A stretch of 64,000 nt of DNA from Boesenbergia rotunda. Its lineage: Eukaryota > Streptophyta > Magnoliopsida > Zingiberales > Zingiberaceae. Both the position numbers and the translations under genes were made by a program. The notes beneath the pieces were generated by a model. That model was given only the letters and a program-made list of their open reading frames with translations, searched no databases and was not told the origin of the DNA. The stretch spans positions 288,740 to 352,739 of the forward strand of contig JAGFNQ010006426.1 of the NCBI GenBank assembly GCA_024364735.1, given 5' to 3'. Below are positions 11,200 through 21,690 of the stretch, in pieces; positions within the stretch are counted from its first letter, which is position 1; every line of letters begins with the position of its first letter.

Positions 11200-11470
11200 T
11201 TGGAAAAGACCTAGTGGGACTAGGCACACCTAGTGGGACTAGGCACACCTAGTGAGACTAGGTGAAGTGGAAAAGACCTAGTGGGACTAGGCATACCTAG
11301 TGGAAGCTAGGTTGGATGAAACCCTGGCTTGGAGGGCCAGGTCCTAGCTTGGAGGGCTAGGTTGGATGAAACCCTGGCTTAGAGGGCCAGGTCCTAGCTT
11401 GGGAAGCTAGGTTGGATAAAACCCTGACTTGGAGGGCCAGGTCCTAGCTTGGGAAGCTAGGGTGAAGTCC
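11200..11470. repeat. Covarying mini-hairpin array in LTR C
   Basis: Units such as cctagtgggactagg, cctagcttggagggctagg and cctggcttggagggccagg occur. They are the reverse-complement counterparts of the loops in LTRs A and B, as expected for an LTR in the opposite orientation. Stems change from tag/cta to tgg/cca together. Confidence 0.8.
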
Positions 11471-11569
11471 TGGTGAGTGAGACTGGGCATGGAGTCTTGG
11501 TCCGGGGGACTGAGCACGAGTCAGAGAAGGTTGTGAACCCGTTCTCTTGACTTAGAGTGGATTTGGCGT

Positions 11570-12190
11570 TGCCTGGATCGGTCTGGTGACCGATCAGGGA
11601 AGTTGGCACGGAGTTCCTTCGTGGATCGGTCTGGTGACCGATCTAGTGATGTCTGATCGGTCTGGTGACCGATCAGGGAACATACAGTGACTTTGTTAGG
11701 CTACTGATCGTCTCCTGATCGGTCTGGTGACCGATCAGGGAGACTATTCAGATCGTTCTGGTGAACGATCAGTATGAGAGCCAAATGCTACTGATCGGCT
11801 CCTGATCGTTCTGGTGAACGATCAGGGAGAGGTCAGTAGGCTTCAGGGAAAAACTTGGATCGGTCAGACTGACCGATCAATTGTCGCGAGCTTCCCACTA
11901 TAACCGATCAGGCTAGAGCCTGATCGGTCAGGAGGTGCTCTGATCGGTCCCCAGACCGATCAGTAGGCTTAGGCTGAGAAAGCTGGGGAATTCCGGCAAT
12001 GTTGTGGATCGGTCCGACGACCGATCCACGTTCTGTGATAGGTCAGGGTGACCAATCACAAGAAGGTCGCAATTCTTGGTTTCTCACCGTGGACCGATCA
12101 GGCTGGAGCCTGATCGGACTGGACCTGTCCTGATCGGTCTGGTGACTGATCAGGGGTCACTCTGATCGGTCTGGTGACCGATCAGTAGCT
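11570..12190. repeat. GATCGGTC palindrome array in LTR C
   Basis: Repeated gatcggtctggtgaccgatc units. Several carry a paired change to gatcgttctggtgaacgatc (near 11752 and 11806), which keeps the arms complementary. Confidence 0.85.
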
Positions 12191-12713
12191 GACAGCTTTA
12201 ATTCAAAAGCGCTGTCAGAGTTCTGATCGCGTTCTGATTGCTACTGATACACTATTGATCTTTGTTCTGAGTCTTCTGATATTTGATCCTCTGTTGATTT
12301 GCTGTGCTAATAACCTGCTAAGTGTGCAGATAACTTAGGTTCACTCAAGGGGAGTCAAACGGAGGCTTTTGCTTCATCAGGTTTGGCAGTTTGCCTTCTC
12401 AGGTTTCAACAGACGACTGCGCCACTGAGATGCTGACTAAGGCTTGGCTGAGGGGAGCTCAGGGAGTCCAGGAGAGGTCAGGGTAGCTGGGCAGTGGCAG
12501 ATGAGCAGCCGGTGAGCTGTAGTGGAGCGTCTGGTGGCTGGCGATGTGAGCTGCAGAGGCCAGATGCTTAAAAGTCCTGAGAGGTGGAGAAGAAGAGAGA
12601 ACTCTTCTTTGGCTACAACACTTGTGCTCTTGCGACAATTTTGATCATCTCTTGAGCAAGCAACTGTGAATCTTGAGCAACATTCTGATACTTGAGCACT
12701 TGGAAGAAATAAG

Positions 12714-13683
12714 TGAATGATCGATTTAGGCGTGCAGAGGGGGGGTGAATGTACTTTTTCGTCGGTTTGATCTCTACAAAGTTGTTAGTGCAGCGGAAAC
12801 AATAATATGCAAAGTAAATAAGAAATAAAACACTGCTAACACCTTGATTTACTTGGTATCCATCCCGGTCGGGTGACTAATCCAAGAATCCTTCGGTGGA
12901 TCAACCCCCGAATAACCTCCGGCTAGATATGTCGCTCCTTGTGGGTGGAGAAACCTCGCCACAACACTTCGGAAGCTCTCTGATCACAGTAGACTACTAA
13001 CCCACTTTGTCCAAGTGAATTTCGTCAAGAAGAATGGTAGGAAACGAGCCCCTTCAAATAGGGCTCGAATCTGAAACAGCCGCTTACCAGTCGACTGCCC
13101 CTGGGGCAGTCGACTGGTCCCACTCAGATTTGACCGTTACAGTACAACGTTCAAATCTTGCCAGCCTGTTCCAGCCTACACCAGTCGACTTCCCCTGGGG
13201 CAGTCGACTGGTACACACCTAAACCTAGGGTTTTACTCCCGAGTACAAGTCTCTCCGCACTCAAACCCTCCCGGCTTAGTCCCTGAGTACAAACACTCAT
13301 ACTCAACCCCTCACAACCCAGTTGACTCTTCACCAGCAACCTTGATTGTTGCCTTCATGCCCTCTTCATCTTCGGTCCTCGTCCCTCGGATGCGCACGCA
13401 AGCCTCCAGCTTGCCTCCATGCCATCCTTCACGTACGCCTCGAAGTCCACGTCCCTCGGCTCATCATCTCTGCTATCCAACGATCCCTCGGATGTGCACG
13501 TAAGCCTCCAGCTTACCTCCATGTCATCCTTCACCCGAAGACGTCACCCAAGTCCATGTGTACCTGTACACCTGCACACTCATGTACACATATGAGAACA
13601 ACACAAATCTTAACTTAACCAGATTGTCTACACATCAAAATATCATGATCCTCCAGATCATCTCAGGGCCGATTGCCCCAACA
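12714..13683 (-). mobile_element. Solo LTR D (another Sirevirus family) with TSD ATAAG
   Basis: This 970-bp insertion has + strand ends tgaatgatcg and ccccaaca, flanked by ATAAG at 12709-12713 and 13684-13688. Its 3' part (gcagagggggggtgaatgtac) resembles LTR ends of the other Sirevirus-like elements read on the minus strand. Its signature palindrome centres near 13101: arms ccagtcgactgcccc and tggggcagtcgactgg pair perfectly. A near-copy lies at about 13180-13212. Confidence 0.88.
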
Positions 13684-14750
13684 ATAAGGAGCTTGGCGAG
13701 TCCATCAGCAAGAAGACACGAAGAGCAGGGAGTTCTTGCGTGAGATCTGTGCTGAGTGGAGCTCGGTGAGGAGTTCGCTTGTGTTCTTACAATCCTAAGT
13801 GCTCTGTAAGCTTCCTTTGTGTTTCATTGTGCTTAATTTCATATACACTGATTGAAACGCTGTGGAGAGGTTACTCCACCGAGAAGGAGGTTGCATTCTA
13901 TCCGGATTTCCGGGGCTTGATCTGTCGACTATCAAGGGATCGCCCACCTTACGGGCACGCCAAGGAGTATGAGCAAGTTATCCCCGAACCTTGTAAGTCC
14001 TCTTTGTTAGCGTTTTGTACTTGTGCTTAGTTTAAGATTTTAGTTTCTTCATATCCCTGTTTTTGTATTGCTTCCGCTGTGCTACTAACCTTAACTGCAG
14101 AGAGAGTTTCAAAAGAGACAAAGTTTGTGTCTGGCTACATTCACCCCCCCTCTAGCCATCCAAGCACCAACAGACTACACAACCTCCAACATACCTCGGT
14201 CAATATGGTAGGAACATATAGTATATAATAAAAAGTAGAATGCATCATATACAAGCTAAAGTCGCGAATCGAAGTGACTACATTGAAACAAAACAACATA
14301 GGCCCTCTGAGGCACACGAAACACATCAACCACAAACATGCAAGGGATACAAGTCTACATAACGAATAAGAAATACGCACATGGCTGCAATAAGATGTGA
14401 AACGAAATACAAGGCAACTTGATTAGAGGGACTAGTTGTCGGGCCTTTCCTGGCAACTCCAAGTATCAGCCTGGAAATATAAAATAAAGTAAACGAGGGT
14501 GAGTCCTAGCGAACTCTACGGGTATAGAGATAAAATATGCATGACTATAAAAAAAGCTATAAAAAGTAGTATAGAATGAAGCAATACAGTCTCATAACAT
14601 TATCAAAAACCTGACTGAAATACTCTATGAAAATGTACATACCAAAGCCGACTAATCCTAAGGGATATAGGTCAGAGATCCCTAGTAAAATCCTCTATGG
14701 GTAAGTTCGTACACACAAGTAATGCAAGACTACCAAGACCATATGCATAA

Positions 14751-15066
14751 TATGTAGCGACATGACCCCTCTAGCCCCATCAGGCGGCTCTCTAGGTCGT
14801 GCCCTACGGTCTTCCCACCCCTGACAGTGAATTTTTGCCTTCCCCAGGATTCGAACTCTAGACCTCTAGGCTAAGTACTAAAGTTCCTGAATCCTGGTAC
14901 CAAGTGAGCTCACTTGGTACCAGGATTCAGGAACTTTAGTACTTAGCCTGGAGGTCTAGAGTTCGAATCCTGGGGAAGGCAAAAACCCACTGCCGGGGGT
15001 GGGAAGACCGTAGGGCACGACCTAGAGAGCCGCCTGATGGGACTAGAGGGGCCGTGTCGCTACATA
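14751..15066. mobile_element. Palindromic tRNA-like element 1 (head-to-head dimer)
   Basis: Two ~158-bp arms meet with no loop at 14908/14909 (caagtgag|ctcacttg). The arms have only a few mismatches. Each arm, read outward from the centre, has an A-box-like agctcacttgg, then a B-box-like agttcgaatcc (right arm 14960-14970) about 42 nt later, then ggggaaggcaaaaa. Outer ends are TGTAGCGACA and TGTCGCTACA. It is a diverged relative of the perfect palindrome at 32732. An intact tRNA gene is ruled out because no cloverleaf or acceptor stem can be drawn. Confidence 0.8.
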
Positions 15067-16377
15067 AATCAGGGTCCTGTATCAAAGGGTATAACGTTTA
15101 GCTACTTACACAAATACGAAATAGTTAATATAACACAACCTCATTAGTATCATCCTAATCCTCATGATCAATCCATTATCAATATCAAGATAACACCAAC
15201 TCTTTCAATTATTGTTCTACACCCAACCTATAGGGTTTCACATAGCAAGAGCATTACAAGGTCACGTGAACACAAGCCAATACCCATTCCTACACAATTT
15301 CGTCCAGGATTAGCCCACAACCATGCCACTACTCAATCCCTAATCAAACCCAATCGTACTATCAATTCTTAATTAGGTAAATCGAACAACTATCCAGATA
15401 AAAATGTTACCTTATGATTTCTCCAACACCCTTCTGATCAAGAACAAACATTATCAAGCTATCCTTACCTGATCATATCACACACCACAAATCCATGATC
15501 AAATCAACAAATACCAATTAGATTTCTATTGATCAAAGCATCACAAGAACAGAACACATGATTTCTATTTTGAAAACCACAAACCAAATCATCAACTCCA
15601 CCCATCTGTTTTCTAGCACAAACATCAACAGAACCAAATAACTCATACAACTTGAATTCATGACAAAACTAGCTATTCACACAAATTTAAAATCTGACCC
15701 CAACAAGGAAGACTCACGGCAAGGCAGTAAACTCACAGAGGAATCAAATCTTCCAAAATCAACCAAATAGCTCAAATCCTACCTGGATTGGTGTTGGCGT
15801 CGTTCCTCTGCCCTAGATCTGGCGAGCACAACCTTAGGTGAAGTACCTCATCTCCGATGGTCTCCCAAATCCTAGATGGAAGCAAGAAAGAGACACATCT
15901 CAAGGGTTTAAGCTGCCGAGAGATCACGACCGATTGAGGCGGCGACTGTCCTCGCCCTCAGCCCTTGCTCGATGCCGGCTGACTCATCCAATGGAAGAAG
16001 ACGCAAGGGACGCTCTCTGTATGGTGATCAGGAGAGGGTGACCACGGATGCCCTTGGTGGCGACTTCCGAGTGACGCACCCGAACGGCGAGGAAAGCGCG
16101 TGAGGGAGATCGAAGAAGAAGAAAAAATCGTGGGAGAGGGGTCGGGTCTTCTGGGCTGCGGCGAAGAAGAAAAGAAGAGTGGAAAGAGGGGAAGGGTTAG
16201 GGTATAAGGGCTGGCTTTTTGCACATTAGCCCTCCAAGTTTCGACAAATCCCAAGGATGACCTAGAATTTCTATCTTTAAACATTTAGCTCCTCATAACT
16301 TATGTTTTTAAATGGTTCGACCCTCAAATTTTAGTTTGGGTCTCCCAAACCTTAAACCTTCTTCCGAAAATTTTTTC

Positions 16378-18836
16378 AGATTGCGTCAAAAGTGTCGGAT
16401 TTAACATAATATCTCTTGTGCGTGCATGTCAAACATATGCAGAAATTACAAATAAATGCAAATATACATCATATGCACGTGATGCAATATCATGTGTCAC
16501 CCCTTGATACAGTCAAGCCACTGTCACATGTCATATGTAAATGGCCAAGTGGGTAGGGCTCTGACAATTATACACACTCTACTGCTACTGTTCCGGAGTG
16601 GGCGAGTGAACAGGATGCAGTCGGAGTACACACTTGACACTCCTACAACAAAGAAAATGGGGGAGCTCCACTCTCATCCCCTTGAATTACCGGAAAGAGG
16701 AGAGATCTCTGCCTGCTACCACACTCGATATTCACTAACCCATGAGTGGTTGAGTGGAGCAGAACAAGATAAAAACTGCACACACACCAGTAATCACTAA
16801 CCCATGAGTGATTGAGTGTGCAAATCCAATATGACTGTCAATCCGTCTCAACCACAAGGGAGTCAAGAGGCGATAGCTATATATTAGCGCAAGGATGGTG
16901 CATGATACTAAACCACACACACCTGATCACCATCCATACCATGATAAGGACATGCGTAGGTTATGAACATGTATTAATACGAATCAATCATGCAACTAGG
17001 AATACAATTAAGTATAACTAGTGATCACTCAATGCCAAATATGATATGACATGCAACTCTCATGCGCACATGTTCACACGTGTGTACTCTACGGACTGAG
17101 AGTAACAAAGAGAGACTATATTGACATAAATATGATAAGCAGCTAAATATCAAGTAGGGATAATCAAGAATAGATATAAGGTAATAAAATCTATTGCTAT
17201 CATAACAATAAGCTATGCATATAAACAAAATATCTATGTAAACAAGTAAAGGAATCCACCTCAAATGAAGAAGCCCGTAACATAGAGAACCCCCCATCCA
17301 AGAATCCAAAAGTAATCAGTATCATGTATCAAAGGACATAAATTTAGCTATTTATATAAATGATAATTAGCTAATCTAAATACTTAACTACAACAAGATA
17401 CATTCTAAATTATTTATGCATCCCTATTTGATGATCTACTCCCAATCAACCCAATGTATTGAGATTAGGGTGGTCACAAACTAACCCAAAACCTAGACCC
17501 TAAGATATATAAATCATAAAATAGAACTCCAAGACAATTGATTCCAAAGTGATAGGATTTCTCATGAAACAACAAGCTACCAACCCAACCTTAGGTTAGT
17601 TTCCAAATCCAACTCACGACAACACATGATTAATGGGCATATGCTAATGCCAAACCACTCCACAGAAGCTCACGACAACCCAAAGTGGCACAAACATGCA
17701 CCACCATTAAGTCAATATCTGAGTTCCAAAAATCCTCAAAAACAAACTCACGACATCAACAAGCAACTTATAAATCAACCATGTACACCATCAAGAACAA
17801 TCTCCCTCTCCAAACACTCATAGCAACCCAAAAGAGAATCACTGTTTTCATGCCAACATGGAACCAATTCAAATGAACAACATTGATCTAACTTGGATAT
17901 TCTAGTATCATCCAAAACAAATCACAAAATAGAACCCTAACTCAATCTAGTATCATATGACAAGATCAAAATCCATATTGCAAGTCAAAAATCAACCTAT
18001 AGTTCTCCAAAACCAATATAACAACAAGATACAAACCTAACACGGAATCTTCTACCGACGTGAGCAAGAAACTCCACAAGGTAAGGGAAAAACTTAATTC
18101 CAAACAACTCAGTAATATCGATCCATTCTGAATCTATAAACTCATCAATAGAAATCCCTACATACTGAGACCTTACCTGAACTTGCACCGGTAAGGAGTC
18201 TTTGCTCGAATTCAACAGATTAGCCTCCAAGCGGTGGACAAGGTGGAGATCTCCTTCCTCCCAAGCCCCCCTTTGTAAACTGAAATCCAGATCCTAGCCA
18301 GCCAAATCAAAACACAGATCAAGAGTTGGAAAACTTCACACTCGATTCTACAACCAATCTCCACAAAGATCCATCTACAAGGTATAGGATGAACTACTTA
18401 CCTTCTAGATGGAGACCAATTAGAGATCCTCGGTCGATGGAGTGCCCATGACAAGCCCGACACCAATACCAAGGGTGATCGAAGACATGCGTTGTCGCCA
18501 ACATGGAGAAGAAGAGAATTGTCGATCGGCTGACCTTCTGCGAATAGGAAACAATGGCTCACACAGAGAAAGGAGAAGAAACAATCGAGGAAGCAGAAAA
18601 CTTCAGTGGAGAAGGAGAAGAGGGCGTCACGAGGTTGTTTGCAAGCGAAGAAGAATAAGATGAAGGTGGAGATTTAAGTGTTTGGATGTTTTGCAGAAAC
18701 CCCCTTGAATTTTGCCTAATCAAACTCCCCTCTCGTATAGTTAGGGTTTAAGTCATTTACCCCCCCCCCCCTTCGTCTTCAACCAAATCCAATTTTTCCC
18801 CCTTCAACCTTGATCCGAGATCCGACAAACCCTAAA
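16378..18836. mobile_element. Second, partial copy of the large gypsy-type LTR
   Basis: 16380-17300 matches the middle of the LTR at 33840-34740 (gtgcatgtcaa.catatgc, cccatgagt repeats, gaagaagcccg...agaacccc). 17310-18836 repeats the distal part already seen at 15067-16330, including tgtatcaaagg...tttagct. The duplicated distal part suggests unequal exchange between two tandem LTRs. Short reading frames here look accidental. Confidence 0.5.
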
Positions 18837-20718
18837 TAATCTCCGAAATTTTCTTGAACCAAGTTTTTTTTACCGTATTTAATAAAAATTTCTCAACCGT
18901 TATTGCATTTTTTGAATTGACACATCTAATTGCAAGGGACATCTGCTCCTCATGACTTGTATCCAAAGTGCAATCAAGTATAACAGTGAAATACTTTACA
19001 TGTTTAATTTTTACAATAATTAAACTTCTTACTTTAGCCGCCAATATCTATATCAATTCATTTTAGATTTTGGGCCCAAGTGTAATGAATCTGTCTTCTC
19101 TTTCTTAAACACACCAAAGGTGCTCCTCCATTATTAGATTAAATTCAGCAATCATTTCAATTAACTATAAAAATATTCCATTATTCTTAACATAAAACTT
19201 CTCATTATCTCTTCGAAGTGCCAAGTTATTTTTCGTAATTTTTTTCGCAAATGTAATTATTCTCTTCAATACCTGTTTTCAATATTTTCTCTCCTTGTTA
19301 ATTGCTACTTGTATATTTTCATTAATTATTTTTTTCTTTCTAAGTTTTTTCCAATTCAATCCAACTAGTCATGCAATCAATATGATCTTTATTAGTTTCA
19401 TGCAGATTGAGATATCAACTGATATTCTTCCAATCTTTGTATCTTTCATCATCTAGATGACCAAGTTTCATTATTGTTCTTTGATTCTTGAATAACTTGC
19501 AACAGAAACAGAAGATCTTATCCATGGAAATAAAATACACTAACCATCTTCTATCACTTTTCTCACCATTTGGCAATTATCTCTTTAATGTTGATGGATT
19601 AAAGTGTCTTTCGGTGTTATCAAGAGGAAAGAAAATATCATCATCTTTTCTAGGACCTCTTTCAACTAAAAAAGACCTTAATATTTTGAATTTTGTCCCA
19701 ATTTCCTGAATCATCAACATTTAAAGGAAATAAGATCACTTAATTTATGCCTTCATCATTGTCATTTTTAGGCATATTGACTTCAACTTTATAATTTTTA
19801 AATTGTTTTGGGTCTTCATTATGAAGTTGATTCAATTCACTATGTTCTTGATCATTCCACTTATTATCAGTGTCATTCTAATTTACTTATTCTACTGCTT
19901 ATGTTTGTTTTCTTTGGTTGCTAGTGAAATACTTATTAAGATTGTTGCTTAGCTTTGAATTAAAGCTTCTTCCTTTTTTTTTTAATTTTTATTTTTGCTC
20001 TAGACAATTATTTTTTTATAGGAGGCAATTGTTAAAAACTTAAATCTTAATGTGTACTGACAATTCATAGATTAAAATAGTTTCAATGTCTAAATGCATG
20101 AAAAAATTACCAAATTATAATACATGTAAATACTATCATACTATCATATCATATTTTTATCTAATCTTAAAATAGAATACATAATGTTCACCGAGGGCTT
20201 GAACACTGAGAACATTCAGCATGAAGTCTAAAATAATCAAAACTGGAGAAATTGGATGTCAATTAATGTAGTTTTCCATCAACTATTATTAGCATATTTA
20301 ATATCAGGCCGCATTAGAATTACGATAGTGTTATCTTTATCAAGAGACGAAAGATTACTAAATTACATAAAAATGGATAAGATTAATGACAACAAATTTG
20401 AGAGAGAAAAAAAAGACAACAGTTGCAGGATATATAAAAATAGAAAGAAAGTTACTTTCTTATGAAGGGCTTTGTTCCTCAAACAGAGAAAGCGATCAAC
20501 ACAAATTTAATTGTTGAAGAGATCAATGTGGTTCTTTAATTCTTCTAACTATAGAAATAAATGAAGATATGCGAGCGTCGAGCGATAATTTTAGGGGGTG
20601 CCTTATATGGATCTACAAGGATTTTATATTTCGATAAGTATGATTAAAAAAAATTGGTCCCCTTCTTCAGTTGGCCCTTGAGGCGACTGCCTCGCTGGCC
20701 TTATGGAGGTCTGACCCT
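18837..20718 (-). pseudogene. hAT-2 transposase remnant, N-terminal half, and right terminus
   Basis: The minus strand encodes pieces homologous to hAT-1: a central segment with ILDCTLDTSHEEQMSLAIRC (18832-19044), then degenerate sequence matching the TTF zinc-finger region, with many stops. Near the right edge, ttggcccttgaggcgactgcctcgctggcc (20666-20695) matches the hAT-1 right end at 40231-40290. The element boundary is therefore placed near 20718. It cannot make an active transposase. Confidence 0.7.
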
Positions 20719-21690
20719 AGCTTAACACTCTATTGGGAGAAGACAACTCCGCTTACGGATATTCTCCACCCTAATTCGAAGGACGCCTAGCCTTTTCGTC
20801 TGATGGACTCACGTTTATGACTCGGCCTTGGCTCTTACTCCTCGCGGAGACTCATCTTACGTGTGGATTCGATTTGTTATCCCCATATCATCAGTCTCCC
20901 TTTCATGTCTAGTAGAAAGAGGGTGAAAGTCCGACTGATTGGACGTTGAGTGTGTTGGCATGTGTTCACTGTCCCATTCGGAGAATGCTTAATGCTCTAT
21001 TGGGAGAGTGCTTAACGATCTATTGGGAGAGGACAACTTTGCTTGGGGATATTCTCCACACTTGTTTGGAGGATGCCTTGCATTTTCGTCCAATCAACCC
21101 ATCTTTTTGACTTGACCTTAGGTCTTATCCCTAGCGGAGACTCATCTTATGCGGGGATCCGACCCGCTATCCCCGTATCACTAATATTAAATTTGATAAT
21201 CCATAAACACATTGGGAGGTATTGAGAAGAGTTGACTTTATTTTTTATTTTTTTGATAATCCAAGTTTTTAATTTTTTGAATCATTCTTGAAGTGATTTG
21301 TCCAATTTTATGAAAGTTTTCTATCGACTGTCGAATTAAATTCAAAAGCAAACGTCTCATCATCCAATCGCAACATCCTAGATTTATCATTCAAATGAAG
21401 GAAACAACTATGCAATACATTATAATTAGGAATACAATCATAAATATTTAAAACCATTAAAACTTAGTTGCTACATCGCAATCCGAGGGAATTAATTACT
21501 ATTTCCCACCATAACATTGTTGCGTTCCTTTTTTTTTTTGTAATTGTCCATTGATTGTTTAACTAGTCATTAAGGTTTATCTTGACTAGTTTTTATCCTA
21601 TATTGAATCTATTATACTACGTTTTGATCCTATATTACTAAAGACTATTTCTATCATCTATAAAAATTCTTTATTATTCATCTACATTAA
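20719..21690. repeat. Intergenic DNA with a duplicated ~160-bp unit
   Basis: 20730-20890 and 21020-21180 are diverged direct copies. Both contain ctattgggaga, gatattctccac, ttttcgtc, gcggagactcatctta and ccgtatca or ccatatca. The family is not recognised. No gene is apparent in the remaining A/T-rich sequence. Confidence 0.6.

Larger units (their letters stand above)
11093..14172 (+). mobile_element. Solo LTR C (Sirevirus A family, + strand) with TSD GACTA
   Basis: It starts TGTTGATGCAGTCTGG at 11093 and ends ...CACCAACA at 14172. GACTA stands immediately before (11088-11092) and after (14173-14177), a clean 5-bp target duplication. There is no internal region, so it is a solo LTR. Another solo LTR (D) is inserted at 12714-13683; without it C is about 2105 bp. 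It carries mini-hairpins at 11200-11470 and gatcggtctggtgaccgatc palindromes at 11570-12190. Confidence 0.9.
11001..16377. mobile_element. Large gypsy-type LTR, split by solo LTR C and holding a palindrome
   Basis: The start (tatcacacctcgaaggg at 11001) and the stretch at 14178-14750 match the beginning of the LTR at 33236-33840. After a palindromic element (14751-15066), 15067-16330 matches that LTR's distal part. The middle section is missing and reappears in the next entry. No gag or pol is present. Assignment to Ty3-gypsy rests on the terminal tgtcacgccccga-type motif and the length only. The element lies inside hAT-2. Confidence 0.55.

Noticed and set aside
13346..13618. Ninety-residue frame in solo LTR D
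   Set aside because: It lies entirely inside LTR sequence, contains internal repeats and has no domain.
15838..16284. Small genes in the gypsy-type LTR (67- and 108-residue frames)
   Set aside because: They overlap on opposite strands in a G/C-richer part of an LTR and have no recognisable domain.
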